This document shows, one piece after another, positions 15,322 to 23,220 of a stretch of 27,401 nt of DNA. The number at the start of each line of letters is the position of its first letter. Within the stretch, counting starts at the first letter, position 1. The position numbers and the translations under genes are program-made. This stretch comes from Hydrogenimonas sp. (lineage in GTDB: Bacteria; Campylobacterota; Campylobacteria; Campylobacterales; Hydrogenimonadaceae): the NCBI RefSeq assembly GCF_029933015.1, contig NZ_JAOZOZ010000005.1:1-27401 (forward strand), written 5' to 3'. Below the pieces are notes generated by a model that was not told where the DNA came from, made no database searches, and saw nothing but the letters and a program-made list of their open reading frames with translations.

Positions 15322-16856
15322 TCGAACGCTTCTACGCCAGGAATCTGCTGGGATTCGAGACCCTCGACATTCCGTTCGAACCGGGACTGATAGCCATCAC
15401 GGGTCCCAGCGGCGCGGGAAAGTCGGTCTTCATGGCATCTTTGCTGGCGCTTTTCGGACTGGAGGATGTGCAGGCCGAGATTTCGGAAGCGGTGGTGGGA
15501 AAGACTCCTCTGCTCGACCTTCAAAGCTACGACAACGGCGAACACGAGATGACGATCCGTGCCGTGAAGAAGGGGAAAATCCGCTACTTCCTCAACGACC
15601 TGACGATTTCGAAAAAACGTTTGAAGGAGATGATGGGACCGCTGGTGCGGCACATTTCGCAAAGAAGCAACAACGAACTCTCCTCCGAACTGCTTCTGGA
15701 GCTTCTGGATGCGATGGCGATGCTCGAAGATCCCGGTTACGACGAACGCCTGGAGAGTTTCAGAAACCGGTACGACGACTATGTGAAGAAGAGCCGAAGG
15801 CTCGAGACGATGCAGGCGGACGAGAAACGCGTCAGGGAGCTGATAGAATTCGCCGAGTTCGAAATCCGAAAGATCGACGAAACAGCGCCGAAACCCGGTG
15901 AGGACGAGGAGCTGATGGCGATCAAGAGAAAGCTCTCCAAAAAGGAGAAGATCAGCGAAGCGATCGCCCGTGCATCGAGAATTTTCGAGGTGGAAGACGA
16001 TGTCCTGGAAGCGCTGAAGATGATCGAGAGCGATACGGTTCTCTTCAACGAAGCGATGAACATGGTGCGCAGCGAATTCGAACGGGCCGAGGAGATGCTG
16101 GACGAACTGGACGAAGTGGACGTGGAACAGGTGCTCAACCGCATCGAGGCGCTGGCCGAGCTCAAACGGCGCTACGGTTCGATCGAGGAGGCGCTGGCCT
16201 ATCGGGACGAAAAGGTCAAGGAGCTGGAGTATTACAGAAATATCGACCACGAGTTGGAGGGGCTCGCCGCCGAGGTCGAAAAACTGCTTCTTGCGTTGCG
16301 CAAAGAGGCCGAAAACATCAGTTATACCCGAAAGAACGCCGCCGGCAAGGTGGAGCATTTCATCAACGGCTACCTGGCCCAGCTCAGGATGCCGCCGCTC
16401 GCTTTTTTGATGGAAACCAAGCCTCTCGACAGATCGGGCATAGACACGGTCGATATCGACCTGCAGGGCTCCTCCATCGAGACGCTCAGCGGCGGCGAGT
16501 TCAACAGAATCCGTCTGGCGCTGCTCCTGTGCAAGAGCGAGCTGGCCGGAGGGGAGGGGATTTTGTTGATCGACGAGATCGACGCCAACGTCAGCGGAGA
16601 CGAATCGATCGCCATCGCCCGCCTTCTCAAGACGCTTTCGAAAAACTATCAGATCGTCGCCATCTCCCACCAGCCCCATCTGAGTGCCGCCGCGAAGCAG
16701 CATCTGCTGATTCGAAAAGAGGGCGGCAAAAGCGTCGCGAAGGTTCTGGGCAAAGAGGAGCGCATCGACGAGATTTCCAGGATGATCGCCGGCGAAGAGG
16801 GGATGAAAGAGGCGCGCACGCTGGCCGAAAATCTTCTGAAGGAGTTTTCCAAATGA
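15318..16856 (+). CDS. recN: DNA repair protein RecN (SMC-like ATPase)
   Basis: 512 residues, somewhat shorter than the roughly 550 of E. coli RecN, as in other Campylobacterota. The Walker A motif GPSGAGKS is at residues 29-36. A central coiled coil occupies about residues 150-340, rich in Glu, Lys, Leu and Arg. The ABC signature LSGGEFNRIRLAL precedes Walker B LLIDEID (D419-E420). RecN holds DNA ends and promotes cohesion during double-strand-break repair. The ATG at 15318 overlaps the nadK stop (ATGA); a GTG 15 bases upstream would lengthen it slightly. It overlaps tatD by 4 bases at the end. Confidence 0.93.
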   Translation: MIERFYARNLLGFETLDIPFEPGLIAITGPSGAGKSVFMASLLALFGLEDVQAEISEAVVGKTPLLDLQSYDNGEHEMTIRAVKKGKIRYFLNDLTISKKRLKEMMGPLVRHISQRSNNELSSELLLELLDAMAMLEDPGYDERLESFRNRYDDYVKKSRRLETMQADEKRVRELIEFAEFEIRKIDETAPKPGEDEELMAIKRKLSKKEKISEAIARASRIFEVEDDVLEALKMIESDTVLFNEAMNMVRSEFERAEEMLDELDEVDVEQVLNRIEALAELKRRYGSIEEALAYRDEKVKELEYYRNIDHELEGLAAEVEKLLLALRKEAENISYTRKNAAGKVEHFINGYLAQLRMPPLAFLMETKPLDRSGIDTVDIDLQGSSIETLSGGEFNRIRLALLLCKSELAGGEGILLIDEIDANVSGDESIAIARLLKTLSKNYQIVAISHQPHLSAAAKQHLLIRKEGGKSVAKVLGKEERIDEISRMIAGEEGMKEARTLAENLLKEFSK

Positions 16857-17647
16857 TCATCGATACCCACTGCCATCTCGACGATCCGAGATTCGACGAG
16901 GATCTCGACGCCGTGATCGCACGGGCGAAAGAGCATGGTGTCCGTGGATTTCTGATACCCGGCGCCGATCCCCGGACACTGGAGAAAGCGCGGAGGATCG
17001 CCCATACCTACGACGAGGTCTTCTATGCGGCGGGGGTGCACCCGTATGATATTGATGAATATGACGAAGCGCTTCTGACGGAGCATCTGCAGGATGAAAA
17101 ATGCATCGCCGTGGGTGAATGCGGTCTGGACTACTACCGTCTGCCCGAAAACGAATCCCAGAAGCACGAGGAGATCGCGGAGCAGAAGAGGATTTTCGGG
17201 ATGCAGATCGAGCTGGCCAAAAGGGTGGGCAAACCCCTGATCGTCCATATCCGTGACGCCAGTGCCGATTCGATGCAGATGCTGCTGGACCATGGAGCGG
17301 GTGAGGTAGGCGGCGTGCTTCACTGCTACAACGCCGACGAGCAGCTGCTGAAGATGGCCGATCACGGCTTCTATTTCGGCATCGGCGGGGTCGTCACCTT
17401 CAAAAACGCGAAGAAGCTGCCCCATGTATTGCCCAAAATACCAAAGGATCGGCTCGTCGTGGAGACCGACGCCCCCTATCTGACGCCCCACCCCTACCGG
17501 GGAAAGCGGAACGAACCGTGGTATACCGTTTTCATCGTCGAAAAAATCGCCGATATTTTAAAGATGCCCGCGACGGATGTCGAAATGTTGACGACGGAAA
17601 ACGCCAAGCGGCTCTTTAAACCGTTTGCCACGTTGCAGATGGTATAA
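16853..17647 (+). CDS. tatD: TatD-family metal-dependent deoxyribonuclease
   Basis: 264 residues. The TIM-barrel amidohydrolase metal ligands are all visible: DTHCHLDD at the start, GECGLDYY near residue 88, HIRDA near 131, HCYN near 157 and ETDAPYLTPHPYRGKRNEP. TatD/YcfH enzymes remove nucleotides from DNA 3' ends and have been tied to repair of oxidative damage and to D-aminoacyl chemistry in related families. It directly follows recN with an ATGA overlap, which supports a repair role. GAAGGAG is 8 bases upstream of the ATG. The frame continues upstream into recN, but the canonical start at 16853 places the HCH motif correctly. Confidence 0.93.
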   Translation: MIIDTHCHLDDPRFDEDLDAVIARAKEHGVRGFLIPGADPRTLEKARRIAHTYDEVFYAAGVHPYDIDEYDEALLTEHLQDEKCIAVGECGLDYYRLPENESQKHEEIAEQKRIFGMQIELAKRVGKPLIVHIRDASADSMQMLLDHGAGEVGGVLHCYNADEQLLKMADHGFYFGIGGVVTFKNAKKLPHVLPKIPKDRLVVETDAPYLTPHPYRGKRNEPWYTVFIVEKIADILKMPATDVEMLTTENAKRLFKPFATLQMV

Positions 17648-17648
17648 T
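17643..17648 (+). promoter_or_regulatory. -10 box for the mltD-mrdA operon
   Basis: Consensus TATAAT overlapping the tatD stop codon, 31 bases before the mltD GTG, followed by a T-rich tract. No convincing -35. Confidence 0.55.
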
Positions 17649-17679
17649 CTTCTACTTTTTACAATTTTCGGGGGTCTTC

Positions 17680-18891
17680 GTGAAAAAAGTCGTATCGTTT
17701 CTTCTTTTGACCGTCGGTCTGCTGCACGCTTCGTTGAGTACCATCGAAGAGCCGCACTACAATGACGAAACCAAAGTGCTCGAGACGCTCGACATCGACG
17801 CCTCCTTTCTCTACGATCCGATCTTCCGCCAGCTCAAAAACGACATGAACTCCCGCAAACGCAACCATTTTCTGCAGATGCTCAAAAGAGGCCGGATCTA
17901 CATTCCGACACTGCAGAAGATGATCGACGAGAGCGGCATTCCCCAGGTTTTTCTCTATATGGCGATGGCGGAGTCTCACTTCGACGCCCACGCCCTCTCC
18001 CGGGCCAAGGCGGCGGGACTGTGGCAGTTCATCCCCCAGACCGCGAAACTCTACGGCCTCAAGATCGACCGTTACATCGACGAACGCAGGGATCCGGTGC
18101 GCTCCACGGAGGCGGCGATCAGATATCTCAAGGATCTCCACAACCGTTTCGGAAAGTGGTATCTCGCGGCATTCGCGTACAACTGCGGGGAGGGGCGGGT
18201 ACTCCGTGCCATCAAAAAAGCGGGCAGTGACGATCTGCATGTATTGATGGACGAAAAGAGGCGCTATCTTCCCAGAGAGAGCCGAAACTACCTCCGAAAG
18301 ATCGTCTCTCTCGCACTCGTCGCCAACAACGCAGAGCTCTGCTTCACCGAAGCCGAACTGAATCTTTTCAAGTACAAGGACGGTGATAGGCTGGTACGGG
18401 TCAAAGTCAGCGGCGGTGAGACGCTGGAGCATATCGCTTCGCAGATCGGCATGCGAAGCGCCGACCTCAAAACCCTCAATCCGCAGTTCAACTACGGTTT
18501 CACGCCGCCTGTCGAAGGTGCCTGCATCAACATCCCCCACAACAGACTCGCCGCCTTCAAAAAGGCCTACAGACCCGGAAAGCAGAAAAACATGTTTTTG
18601 GTCCATACCGTCAAAAAAGGGGAGAATCTCAGCAAGATCGCCCACCGTTACGGCATCTCCTACAGGATGATCCTCTCGTTCAACCATATGAAAAACTCGA
18701 TCATACGTCCCAGGCAGGAGCTGATCATTCCGATTCCGAGGGGATCGCTGCACCACTATCGGGTGAAAAAAGGAGATTCGATCTACAAAATTGCCAAACG
18801 TTTCGGCGTAGAAGTGGCGACGATCAAAGCCCGCAACGACCTCAAAGACAACATCATCCACATAGGTGACAAACTTGTTATCCCGAACTGA
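17680..18891 (+). CDS. mltD: Membrane-bound lytic murein transglycosylase D with LysM repeats
   Basis: 403 residues with an N-terminal signal peptide (MKKVVSFLLLTVGLLHASLS, no lipobox cysteine). An SLT lysozyme-like domain (about 80-200) has the catalytic glutamate E98 in MAMAESHF and the motifs AAGLWQFIPQTAKLYGL and AFAYNCGEGRV. Three LysM peptidoglycan-binding modules follow: a divergent one (GGETLEHIASQIG, near 245), then VHTVKKGENLSKIAHRYG (near 308) and HYRVKKGDSIYKIAKRFG (near 358). It cleaves glycan strands to 1,6-anhydro ends in the periplasm. The start is GTG with GGGG 6 bases upstream. It leads the envelope operon and overlaps rlpA. Confidence 0.95.
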   Translation: MKKVVSFLLLTVGLLHASLSTIEEPHYNDETKVLETLDIDASFLYDPIFRQLKNDMNSRKRNHFLQMLKRGRIYIPTLQKMIDESGIPQVFLYMAMAESHFDAHALSRAKAAGLWQFIPQTAKLYGLKIDRYIDERRDPVRSTEAAIRYLKDLHNRFGKWYLAAFAYNCGEGRVLRAIKKAGSDDLHVLMDEKRRYLPRESRNYLRKIVSLALVANNAELCFTEAELNLFKYKDGDRLVRVKVSGGETLEHIASQIGMRSADLKTLNPQFNYGFTPPVEGACINIPHNRLAAFKKAYRPGKQKNMFLVHTVKKGENLSKIAHRYGISYRMILSFNHMKNSIIRPRQELIIPIPRGSLHHYRVKKGDSIYKIAKRFGVEVATIKARNDLKDNIIHIGDKLVIPN

Positions 18892-19669
18892 CATAATCAA
18901 ATCGGCGATCTTTCTCGGTATAGGTGCCGGTCTCTTTCTGGGCGGCTGCAGTTCCCGTGGTACGCTGGGCTATCCCGTCGTGCACACGCCATCCAAACCC
19001 AGATCCTCCCAGGCGATCCACAGGGCGACGCTGCGTCCCTATACGATCAACGGCAAGACCTACCATCCCACGGTCGTGTCGGTAGGATGGAGGCAGGAGG
19101 GGATCGCCAGCTGGTACGGCCCCAATTTTCACGGCGGAAAGACCTCCAACGGCGAGATCTACAACATGTACGAGATGACGGCGGCCCACAAGACGCTCCC
19201 GATGAATACGATGGTGCGTGTCACCAACAGGCGCAACGGCAGATCGGTCGTCGTCCGTATCAACGACAGAGGTCCCTTCGTCAAAGGACGCATCGTCGAT
19301 CTCTCCTACATCGCCGCCAAAAAGCTGGGCATCGACAAAACAGGGACAGCTCCTGTGGAACTGACGGTGCTGGGATTCGACAACATCATCGCCTCGATGG
19401 CAAAACGGACCGGTCATGCGGTCCGCAAGCAGGTGGTGCTCAGCGGTTTCGGTGTACAGGTCGGTGCTTTCAAACGGTACAGAGGCGCCGAGATCTATCG
19501 GGACCGGTACGACAATTTCGAGGGGCGCTATCATGCGAAAATCAGGAAGTTCATCGTCGACGGCGAGCCGCTCTACCGGGTGTGGCTGCTGGGCTTCAAG
19601 AGCGAAGAGGAAGCGAGAGATTTCATCAAAGCCTGGAACATTCCGGGTGCATTCATCATAAGGGGGTAA
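18866..19669 (+). CDS. rlpA: RlpA septal lipoprotein, DPBB plus SPOR
   Basis: 267 residues. The N-terminal segment ends in the lipobox LGGC (C28), so the mature protein is lipid-anchored. A double-psi beta-barrel domain (about 78-170) contains GIASWYGPNFHGGKTSNGE, MTAAHKTLP and VVVRINDRGPF, the family hallmarks. A C-terminal SPOR domain (about 193-267) should bind denuded glycan strands at the septum. Pseudomonas RlpA is a lytic transglycosylase of denuded glycans, so a similar role is likely. The GTG at 18866 gives the longest form; TTG at 18875 has a better-spaced AGGTGA and may be the true start. Either overlaps mltD. Confidence 0.92.
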   Translation: MTNLLSRTDIIKSAIFLGIGAGLFLGGCSSRGTLGYPVVHTPSKPRSSQAIHRATLRPYTINGKTYHPTVVSVGWRQEGIASWYGPNFHGGKTSNGEIYNMYEMTAAHKTLPMNTMVRVTNRRNGRSVVVRINDRGPFVKGRIVDLSYIAAKKLGIDKTGTAPVELTVLGFDNIIASMAKRTGHAVRKQVVLSGFGVQVGAFKRYRGAEIYRDRYDNFEGRYHAKIRKFIVDGEPLYRVWLLGFKSEEEARDFIKAWNIPGAFIIRG

Positions 19670-19670
19670 C

Positions 19671-20246
19671 GTGAAGATAGAGAAACTGCGCCAGACGAAA
19701 GAGACGAAGATCCGTCTGCGCCTCGATGTCGAAGGTAACGGAAAATCGGAGATCTCCACCGGGGTGGGGTTTTTCGACCATATGCTCGAGAGTTTCGCCA
19801 AGCACGCGCAGTTCGATCTGACGGTCGAATGCGAGGGCGATATACACGTGGACGATCACCATACGGTCGAGGATGTTGGCATCGTGCTGGGACAGGCGCT
19901 GAGCGAGGCGATCTATCCCATCGAAAACGTCGAACGTTTCGGCAACAGTGTCGTCGTCATGGACGAAGCGGCCGTCGAGTGCGCTCTGGATCTGAGCAAC
20001 CGTCCCTATCTCGTCTACGAGATCGATGTCACGGGCAAGGTGGGACGGTTCGATGTGGAGCTGGCCGAAGAGTTTTTCAAAGCCTTCGCCTTCAACAGCG
20101 GCCTGACGCTCCATCTCGTTCTTCAGCGGGGCAAAAACCGCCATCACATCATCGAAGCGGCTTTCAAGGCGTGTGCCGTGGCGCTGAGACGCGCACTGGC
20201 CCCCAACGCCAAAGCGGGTGTTCCCAGCACGAAGGGTGTTCTGTGA
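19671..20246 (+). CDS. hisB: Imidazoleglycerol-phosphate dehydratase
   Basis: 191 residues, the monofunctional dehydratase of histidine biosynthesis (no N-terminal phosphatase domain). Metal-binding and active-site motifs are visible: GVGFFDHML (H37), DDHHTVED (61-68), and the later RHHIIEAAFKACAVAL. The GTG start has AGGGGG just upstream and lies 1 base after the rlpA stop. Its placement within a cell-envelope operon, away from other his genes, is odd functionally though it may be typical of related genera. The stop overlaps the kdsC GTG by 4 bases. Confidence 0.96.
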   Translation: MKIEKLRQTKETKIRLRLDVEGNGKSEISTGVGFFDHMLESFAKHAQFDLTVECEGDIHVDDHHTVEDVGIVLGQALSEAIYPIENVERFGNSVVVMDEAAVECALDLSNRPYLVYEIDVTGKVGRFDVELAEEFFKAFAFNSGLTLHLVLQRGKNRHHIIEAAFKACAVALRRALAPNAKAGVPSTKGVL

Positions 20247-20737
20247 TCCGACTGATCGTACTCGACGTCGATGGCTGCATGACCGACGGCAAGATCGTCT
20301 ATACGGCCAACGGAGACGAACTGAAGGCTTTCAACGTCAAAGACGGTTTCGCCATCGTCAACTGGATACGTCTGGGACGGGAGGCCGCCATCATCACCGG
20401 CCGGCAGTCGAAGATCGTCGAGCGTCGGGCGAAAGAGCTTGGGATCCGACACTTCTACCAGCACGTCAAGGACAAACTGGCGATGCTTACGGAGCTCTGC
20501 GAGGAGCTGAAGATAGGTCTCAACGAAGTGGCGGTGATCGGAGACGATCTCAACGACTACCGGATGCTCAAAGCGTGCGGCATCTCCTTCGTTCCTGCCG
20601 ACGCGGCGCACCATGTAGCCGCCATAGCCGACGTGGTACTGAGCAAAAACGGCGGTGACGGGGCGGTCCGAGAGATGATCGAGCTTCTGATCAGGCAGGA
20701 GGGACTGGAAGAGGAGTATCTGGCACTTTGGATCTGA
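20243..20737 (+). CDS. kdsC: KDO 8-phosphate phosphatase
   Basis: 164 residues, a HAD phosphatase without a cap, usually tetrameric. The nucleophile motif is LDVDGCMTDGK (D8, D10), then IITGRQSKIVERRAKELGI, and VIGDDLNDYRML carries the metal-binding aspartates. KdsC releases phosphate from KDO-8-P, giving the KDO sugar for lipopolysaccharide inner core. Start GTG at 20243 overlaps the hisB stop; the frame is open further upstream within hisB but the family N-terminus (IRLIVLDVDG) begins here. Directly followed by lptC, an arrangement also found in E. coli. Confidence 0.94.
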   Translation: MIRLIVLDVDGCMTDGKIVYTANGDELKAFNVKDGFAIVNWIRLGREAAIITGRQSKIVERRAKELGIRHFYQHVKDKLAMLTELCEELKIGLNEVAVIGDDLNDYRMLKACGISFVPADAAHHVAAIADVVLSKNGGDGAVREMIELLIRQEGLEEEYLALWI

Positions 20738-21255
20738 ACATCAGACACTTCATTTTTCTGCTCTTCGTACTCGCCTTTTCGGCGATATTCTTTCTCGAGC
20801 CCTATCACGTTTCACCGGTGGTTAAAAGAGGCATTCCCCAGGTCGCTTTCATCGATTTCGAAAGTTACGAAATCGAAAAGGACGGTGTCACGAGCCATCT
20901 GAAAGGGAAACGGGCCGAAAAGTTTCCCCGGATATTGCGCGTCGAAAGGGCACAGCTGGTCCATCTGGCCCCCCGGGGCGAGGAGTCGGTCCGTGCGGAC
21001 GAGGCGATCTTCTTTCTCCAGGAGCGGATCGAACTGAAAAACAATGTCCATCTGGCCAAAAGCGACGGGTGGCGGCTCGATACCGACAGGCTCTATTACA
21101 TCATAGGGAAAAAGCTCTATACGACGCGGGGATCGGATTTTACCATCACCTACGGAAAAAGTGTCGTCCATGGCAAAAATCTCTACTATTATCAAAAAAG
21201 TGGTAAAATCAGGGCCGAATCGATCGATGCGAAAATAGCGGAAGAGGATATGTGA
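20728..21255 (+). CDS. lptC: LPS export protein LptC
   Basis: 175 residues with one N-terminal membrane anchor (HFIFLLFVLAFSAIFFL, about residues 7-23) and a periplasmic beta-jellyroll domain expected to relay lipopolysaccharide from LptBFG to LptA. Sequence in this family diverges strongly, so the call rests on the topology, the LDTDRLYYIIGKKLYTT-like strand and the kdsC-lptC-lptA order. The TTG start overlaps the kdsC stop by 10 bases, with GAGGAG at 20711-20716. No other start gives the anchor. Confidence 0.85.
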   Translation: MDLNIRHFIFLLFVLAFSAIFFLEPYHVSPVVKRGIPQVAFIDFESYEIEKDGVTSHLKGKRAEKFPRILRVERAQLVHLAPRGEESVRADEAIFFLQERIELKNNVHLAKSDGWRLDTDRLYYIIGKKLYTTRGSDFTITYGKSVVHGKNLYYYQKSGKIRAESIDAKIAEEDM

Positions 21256-21256
21256 A

Positions 21257-21742
21257 TTGAAAAAATTTCTATGGTTTTTTCTGACGGCGGGAATCGTCTT
21301 CGCCGCGTCGGAACAGGTCGAAATCCTTTCGGACCGGTTCGAAGCGGACGATGTGACCCATATCGCGAAATTTCTCGGCCATGTCCGGATGAAAAAGGGT
21401 GCCGACGAGCTCAACGCCTCGAAAGTGGTGGTCTATTTCGACGAAAAACGCAAGCCGATCCGCTACGAGGCGATCGGGAACGCCTCCTTCGTGATCCACA
21501 TGAAAGAGAAGGGCCAGTACTATACCGGCAAAGCGAACAGACTGGTCTACAGGCCAAAAACGCAGCTTTACGAACTCTACGGCAAGGTGGTTCTGAAAGA
21601 GCCGAAACTTAAAAGGACCGTGACGGGCGAGAAAGTGATCGTCGAAAAACTGAGCGGGCGGGCCAGTGTCGAAGGGAGCGGCGGCAGACCGGTCAAATTC
21701 ATTTTCAGAGTGGAGGAACGCGATGGCGGCGAGAATCGTTGA
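21257..21742 (+). CDS. lptA: LPS transport periplasmic protein LptA (OstA domain)
   Basis: 161 residues. A signal peptide (MKKFLWFFLTAGIVFAA) is followed by an OstA-like beta-jellyroll domain with the recurring pattern EILSDRFEADDVTHIAKFLGHV, then LNASKVVVYFDE and LYELYGKVVL. LptA forms the periplasmic bridge that carries lipopolysaccharide to LptD. TTG start, 1 base after the lptC stop, with GAAGAGG upstream. The C-terminus overlaps engB by 20 bases. The Lys/Arg-rich tail is unremarkable. Confidence 0.88.
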   Translation: MKKFLWFFLTAGIVFAASEQVEILSDRFEADDVTHIAKFLGHVRMKKGADELNASKVVVYFDEKRKPIRYEAIGNASFVIHMKEKGQYYTGKANRLVYRPKTQLYELYGKVVLKEPKLKRTVTGEKVIVEKLSGRASVEGSGGRPVKFIFRVEERDGGENR

Positions 21743-22340
21743 CGCCTCCTTCATCACCAGTGCCAGCCGTATCGAGGAGGCGCCGCCCGAAGGGATCGGA
21801 GAGGTGGTCTTTCTGGGACGAAGCAACGTGGGGAAGAGTTCGCTTCTGAACTCTCTGACCCATCGGAAAAATCTGGCCAAAAGCTCCTCGACGCCCGGCA
21901 AGACCCGGCTGATCAACTATTTCGAAACGGTCTACAAGGACGACGATACCCAGGAGAAGTACCGACTCCATTTCGTGGACCTGCCGGGTTTTGGGTACGC
22001 GAAAGTCTCCAAAAGCATGAAACACGAATGGCAGAGAAGCCTCAACGAATTCATCAAAAACCGCAGGACGATCCGTCTTTTCGTCCACCTGCGCGATGCC
22101 AGACACCCCCACGAGCCGATCGACGACGACGTCAGGGCCTATATCGAAAAATTCATAGGCCCCGACCAGTGCTATATCGAAGTCTTCACCAAGTCGGACA
22201 AGCTGAAGCAAAAAGAGATCGGGCAGATCCTTCGTGAACATCCGGGTGCGATCCTGATCTCAAATCTGAAAAAGCGTGGCATCGAAAAACTCGAACAGCT
22301 CATTTTCGATATCGTCATCAAGGGAGCGCCGTGTCCGTAA
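21723..22340 (+). CDS. engB: Ribosome biogenesis GTPase EngB (YsxC/YihA)
   Basis: 205 residues. The G1 loop GRSNVGKS is at 32-39, SSTPGKT (G2) at about 55-61, G3 DLPGFG at 86-91 and G4 TKSD at 156-159. EngB assists assembly of the large ribosomal subunit. The ATG at 21723 has GGAGG just upstream, inside lptA; the longer frame upstream is not needed. The lptA-engB pairing occurs in C. jejuni too (Cj0649-Cj0650). It overlaps the GNAT gene by 10 bases. Confidence 0.95.
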   Translation: MAARIVDASFITSASRIEEAPPEGIGEVVFLGRSNVGKSSLLNSLTHRKNLAKSSSTPGKTRLINYFETVYKDDDTQEKYRLHFVDLPGFGYAKVSKSMKHEWQRSLNEFIKNRRTIRLFVHLRDARHPHEPIDDDVRAYIEKFIGPDQCYIEVFTKSDKLKQKEIGQILREHPGAILISNLKKRGIEKLEQLIFDIVIKGAPCP

Positions 22341-22798
22341 TCTATGAAAAGCCCATCCTCACCGATATACCGGAGATGCAGGCCATCGTCAGAAAAGAGG
22401 TGGAGGAGGGCATCATTCTGCCCCGCTCCGACGACGAGCTGGCGACGAACATCCGCTCCTACATCCTGGCCAAAGAGGGAGCGACGGGAGAGATCATCGG
22501 CTATGTGGCGCTCCATATCCATTCGATGCGGCTGGGAGAGATACGCAGCCTCATCGTCAAAGAGGGACACCGGCACAGGAGGATCGGTACCCATCTCGTG
22601 GAAAAAGCGGTGGAGGAGGGGAGGTCGCTGCGGCTTGCGGAGGTGCTGGCGCTCACCTACATGGGCACCTTTTTCGAGCGGCTCGGTTTCGAAGAGATTC
22701 CCAAGGAGACGATCCCCGAACACAAGATCTGGGCGGATTGCATCAAATGCAAACATTTTCCCGTGTGCAACGAAATATCTCTGATCAAACGACTCTGA
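22331..22798 (+). CDS. Short GNAT acetyltransferase, probable N-acetylglutamate synthase
   Basis: 155 residues, a single GNAT domain. The acetyl-CoA loop HRHRRIGTHLVEKA is at about 80-93, preceded by the beta strand EIRSLIVKEG. The C-terminus has DCIKCKHFPVCNE with C137-X2-C140-X5-C146, a feature of the short-type N-acetylglutamate synthases of several bacterial phyla. Campylobacter jejuni has a short acetyltransferase (Cj0225) described as such a synthase, which would start arginine synthesis here. The cysteines might bind a metal. No arg genes are nearby, so the function is inferred. The GTG start lies inside engB; there is a 52-base overlap with the next gene. Confidence 0.75.
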   Translation: MSVIYEKPILTDIPEMQAIVRKEVEEGIILPRSDDELATNIRSYILAKEGATGEIIGYVALHIHSMRLGEIRSLIVKEGHRHRRIGTHLVEKAVEEGRSLRLAEVLALTYMGTFFERLGFEEIPKETIPEHKIWADCIKCKHFPVCNEISLIKRL

Positions 22799-23220
22799 CG
22801 ACACTGCTGTCGCTGCTGGGGCTGCTGCTGCTCTATCCCTCGATGGCTGCGGTCTATCCTCTGCTGCCTCCGCTGCTGGGGATCGTCTACGTGAAGTGGC
22901 GTGAAGCCTTCTATCGTCAGGACTATCTGCGATTGGTGGTGTGGATGACCTACGCCGTCATCGTCGAATCGGTCTGGAGCCTTCCCCTTTACGGGGTCTG
23001 GACGGTGATGCTGGTGACCTTTACCGTCTTCGATCCGAAAATCACCTATCTGCTGCGTACGCCCGGATCGATCAATGTCGTCAGCGTCGTCGTGTTCGAT
23101 CTGCTCTATCTTCTTTTTCTTTACGGATACGGCCATCTGACACATACGAAAGTGATTGAGACGGATCTGATCCTGCTCTACTATTTTCTCGTGGATATCG
23201 TCGGAGTGATACTGTTTTGA
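22747..23220 (+). CDS. Polytopic membrane protein, MreD-like by position
   Basis: 157 residues with about five hydrophobic segments: roughly 17-49 (one or two), 59-80, 82-95, 108-127 and 138-155. The amino acid sequence is weakly conserved and carries no motif I can name. It lies directly before mrdA (4-base overlap), where Campylobacter jejuni has the uncharacterised membrane protein Cj0651. MreD, a small polytopic elongasome protein, is usually next to mrdA in other bacteria, so an MreD role is attractive but unproven. The ATG at 22747 is used; a TTG 9 bases upstream is possible. It overlaps the GNAT gene by 52 bases, an unusually large amount. Confidence 0.7.
   Translation: MQTFSRVQRNISDQTTLTTLLSLLGLLLLYPSMAAVYPLLPPLLGIVYVKWREAFYRQDYLRLVVWMTYAVIVESVWSLPLYGVWTVMLVTFTVFDPKITYLLRTPGSINVVSVVVFDLLYLLFLYGYGHLTHTKVIETDLILLYYFLVDIVGVILF

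Noticed and set aside
16529..16852. N-terminal extension of tatD inside recN
   Set aside because: It overlaps the RecN Walker B region in another frame and is Arg/Asp-rich shadow sequence; the ATG at 16853 begins the conserved MIIDTHCHLD.
18893..18895. A second ATA as possible start, for rlpA
   Set aside because: Although ATA falls right after the mltD stop and would give a compact signal peptide, GTG at 18866 and TTG at 18875 are in frame upstream, so no unusual start needs to be assumed.
19829..20242. N-terminal extension of kdsC inside hisB
   Set aside because: The extension is out of frame with hisB, rich in Arg and Gly, and unrelated to any kdsC; the GTG at 20243 gives the correct family N-terminus.
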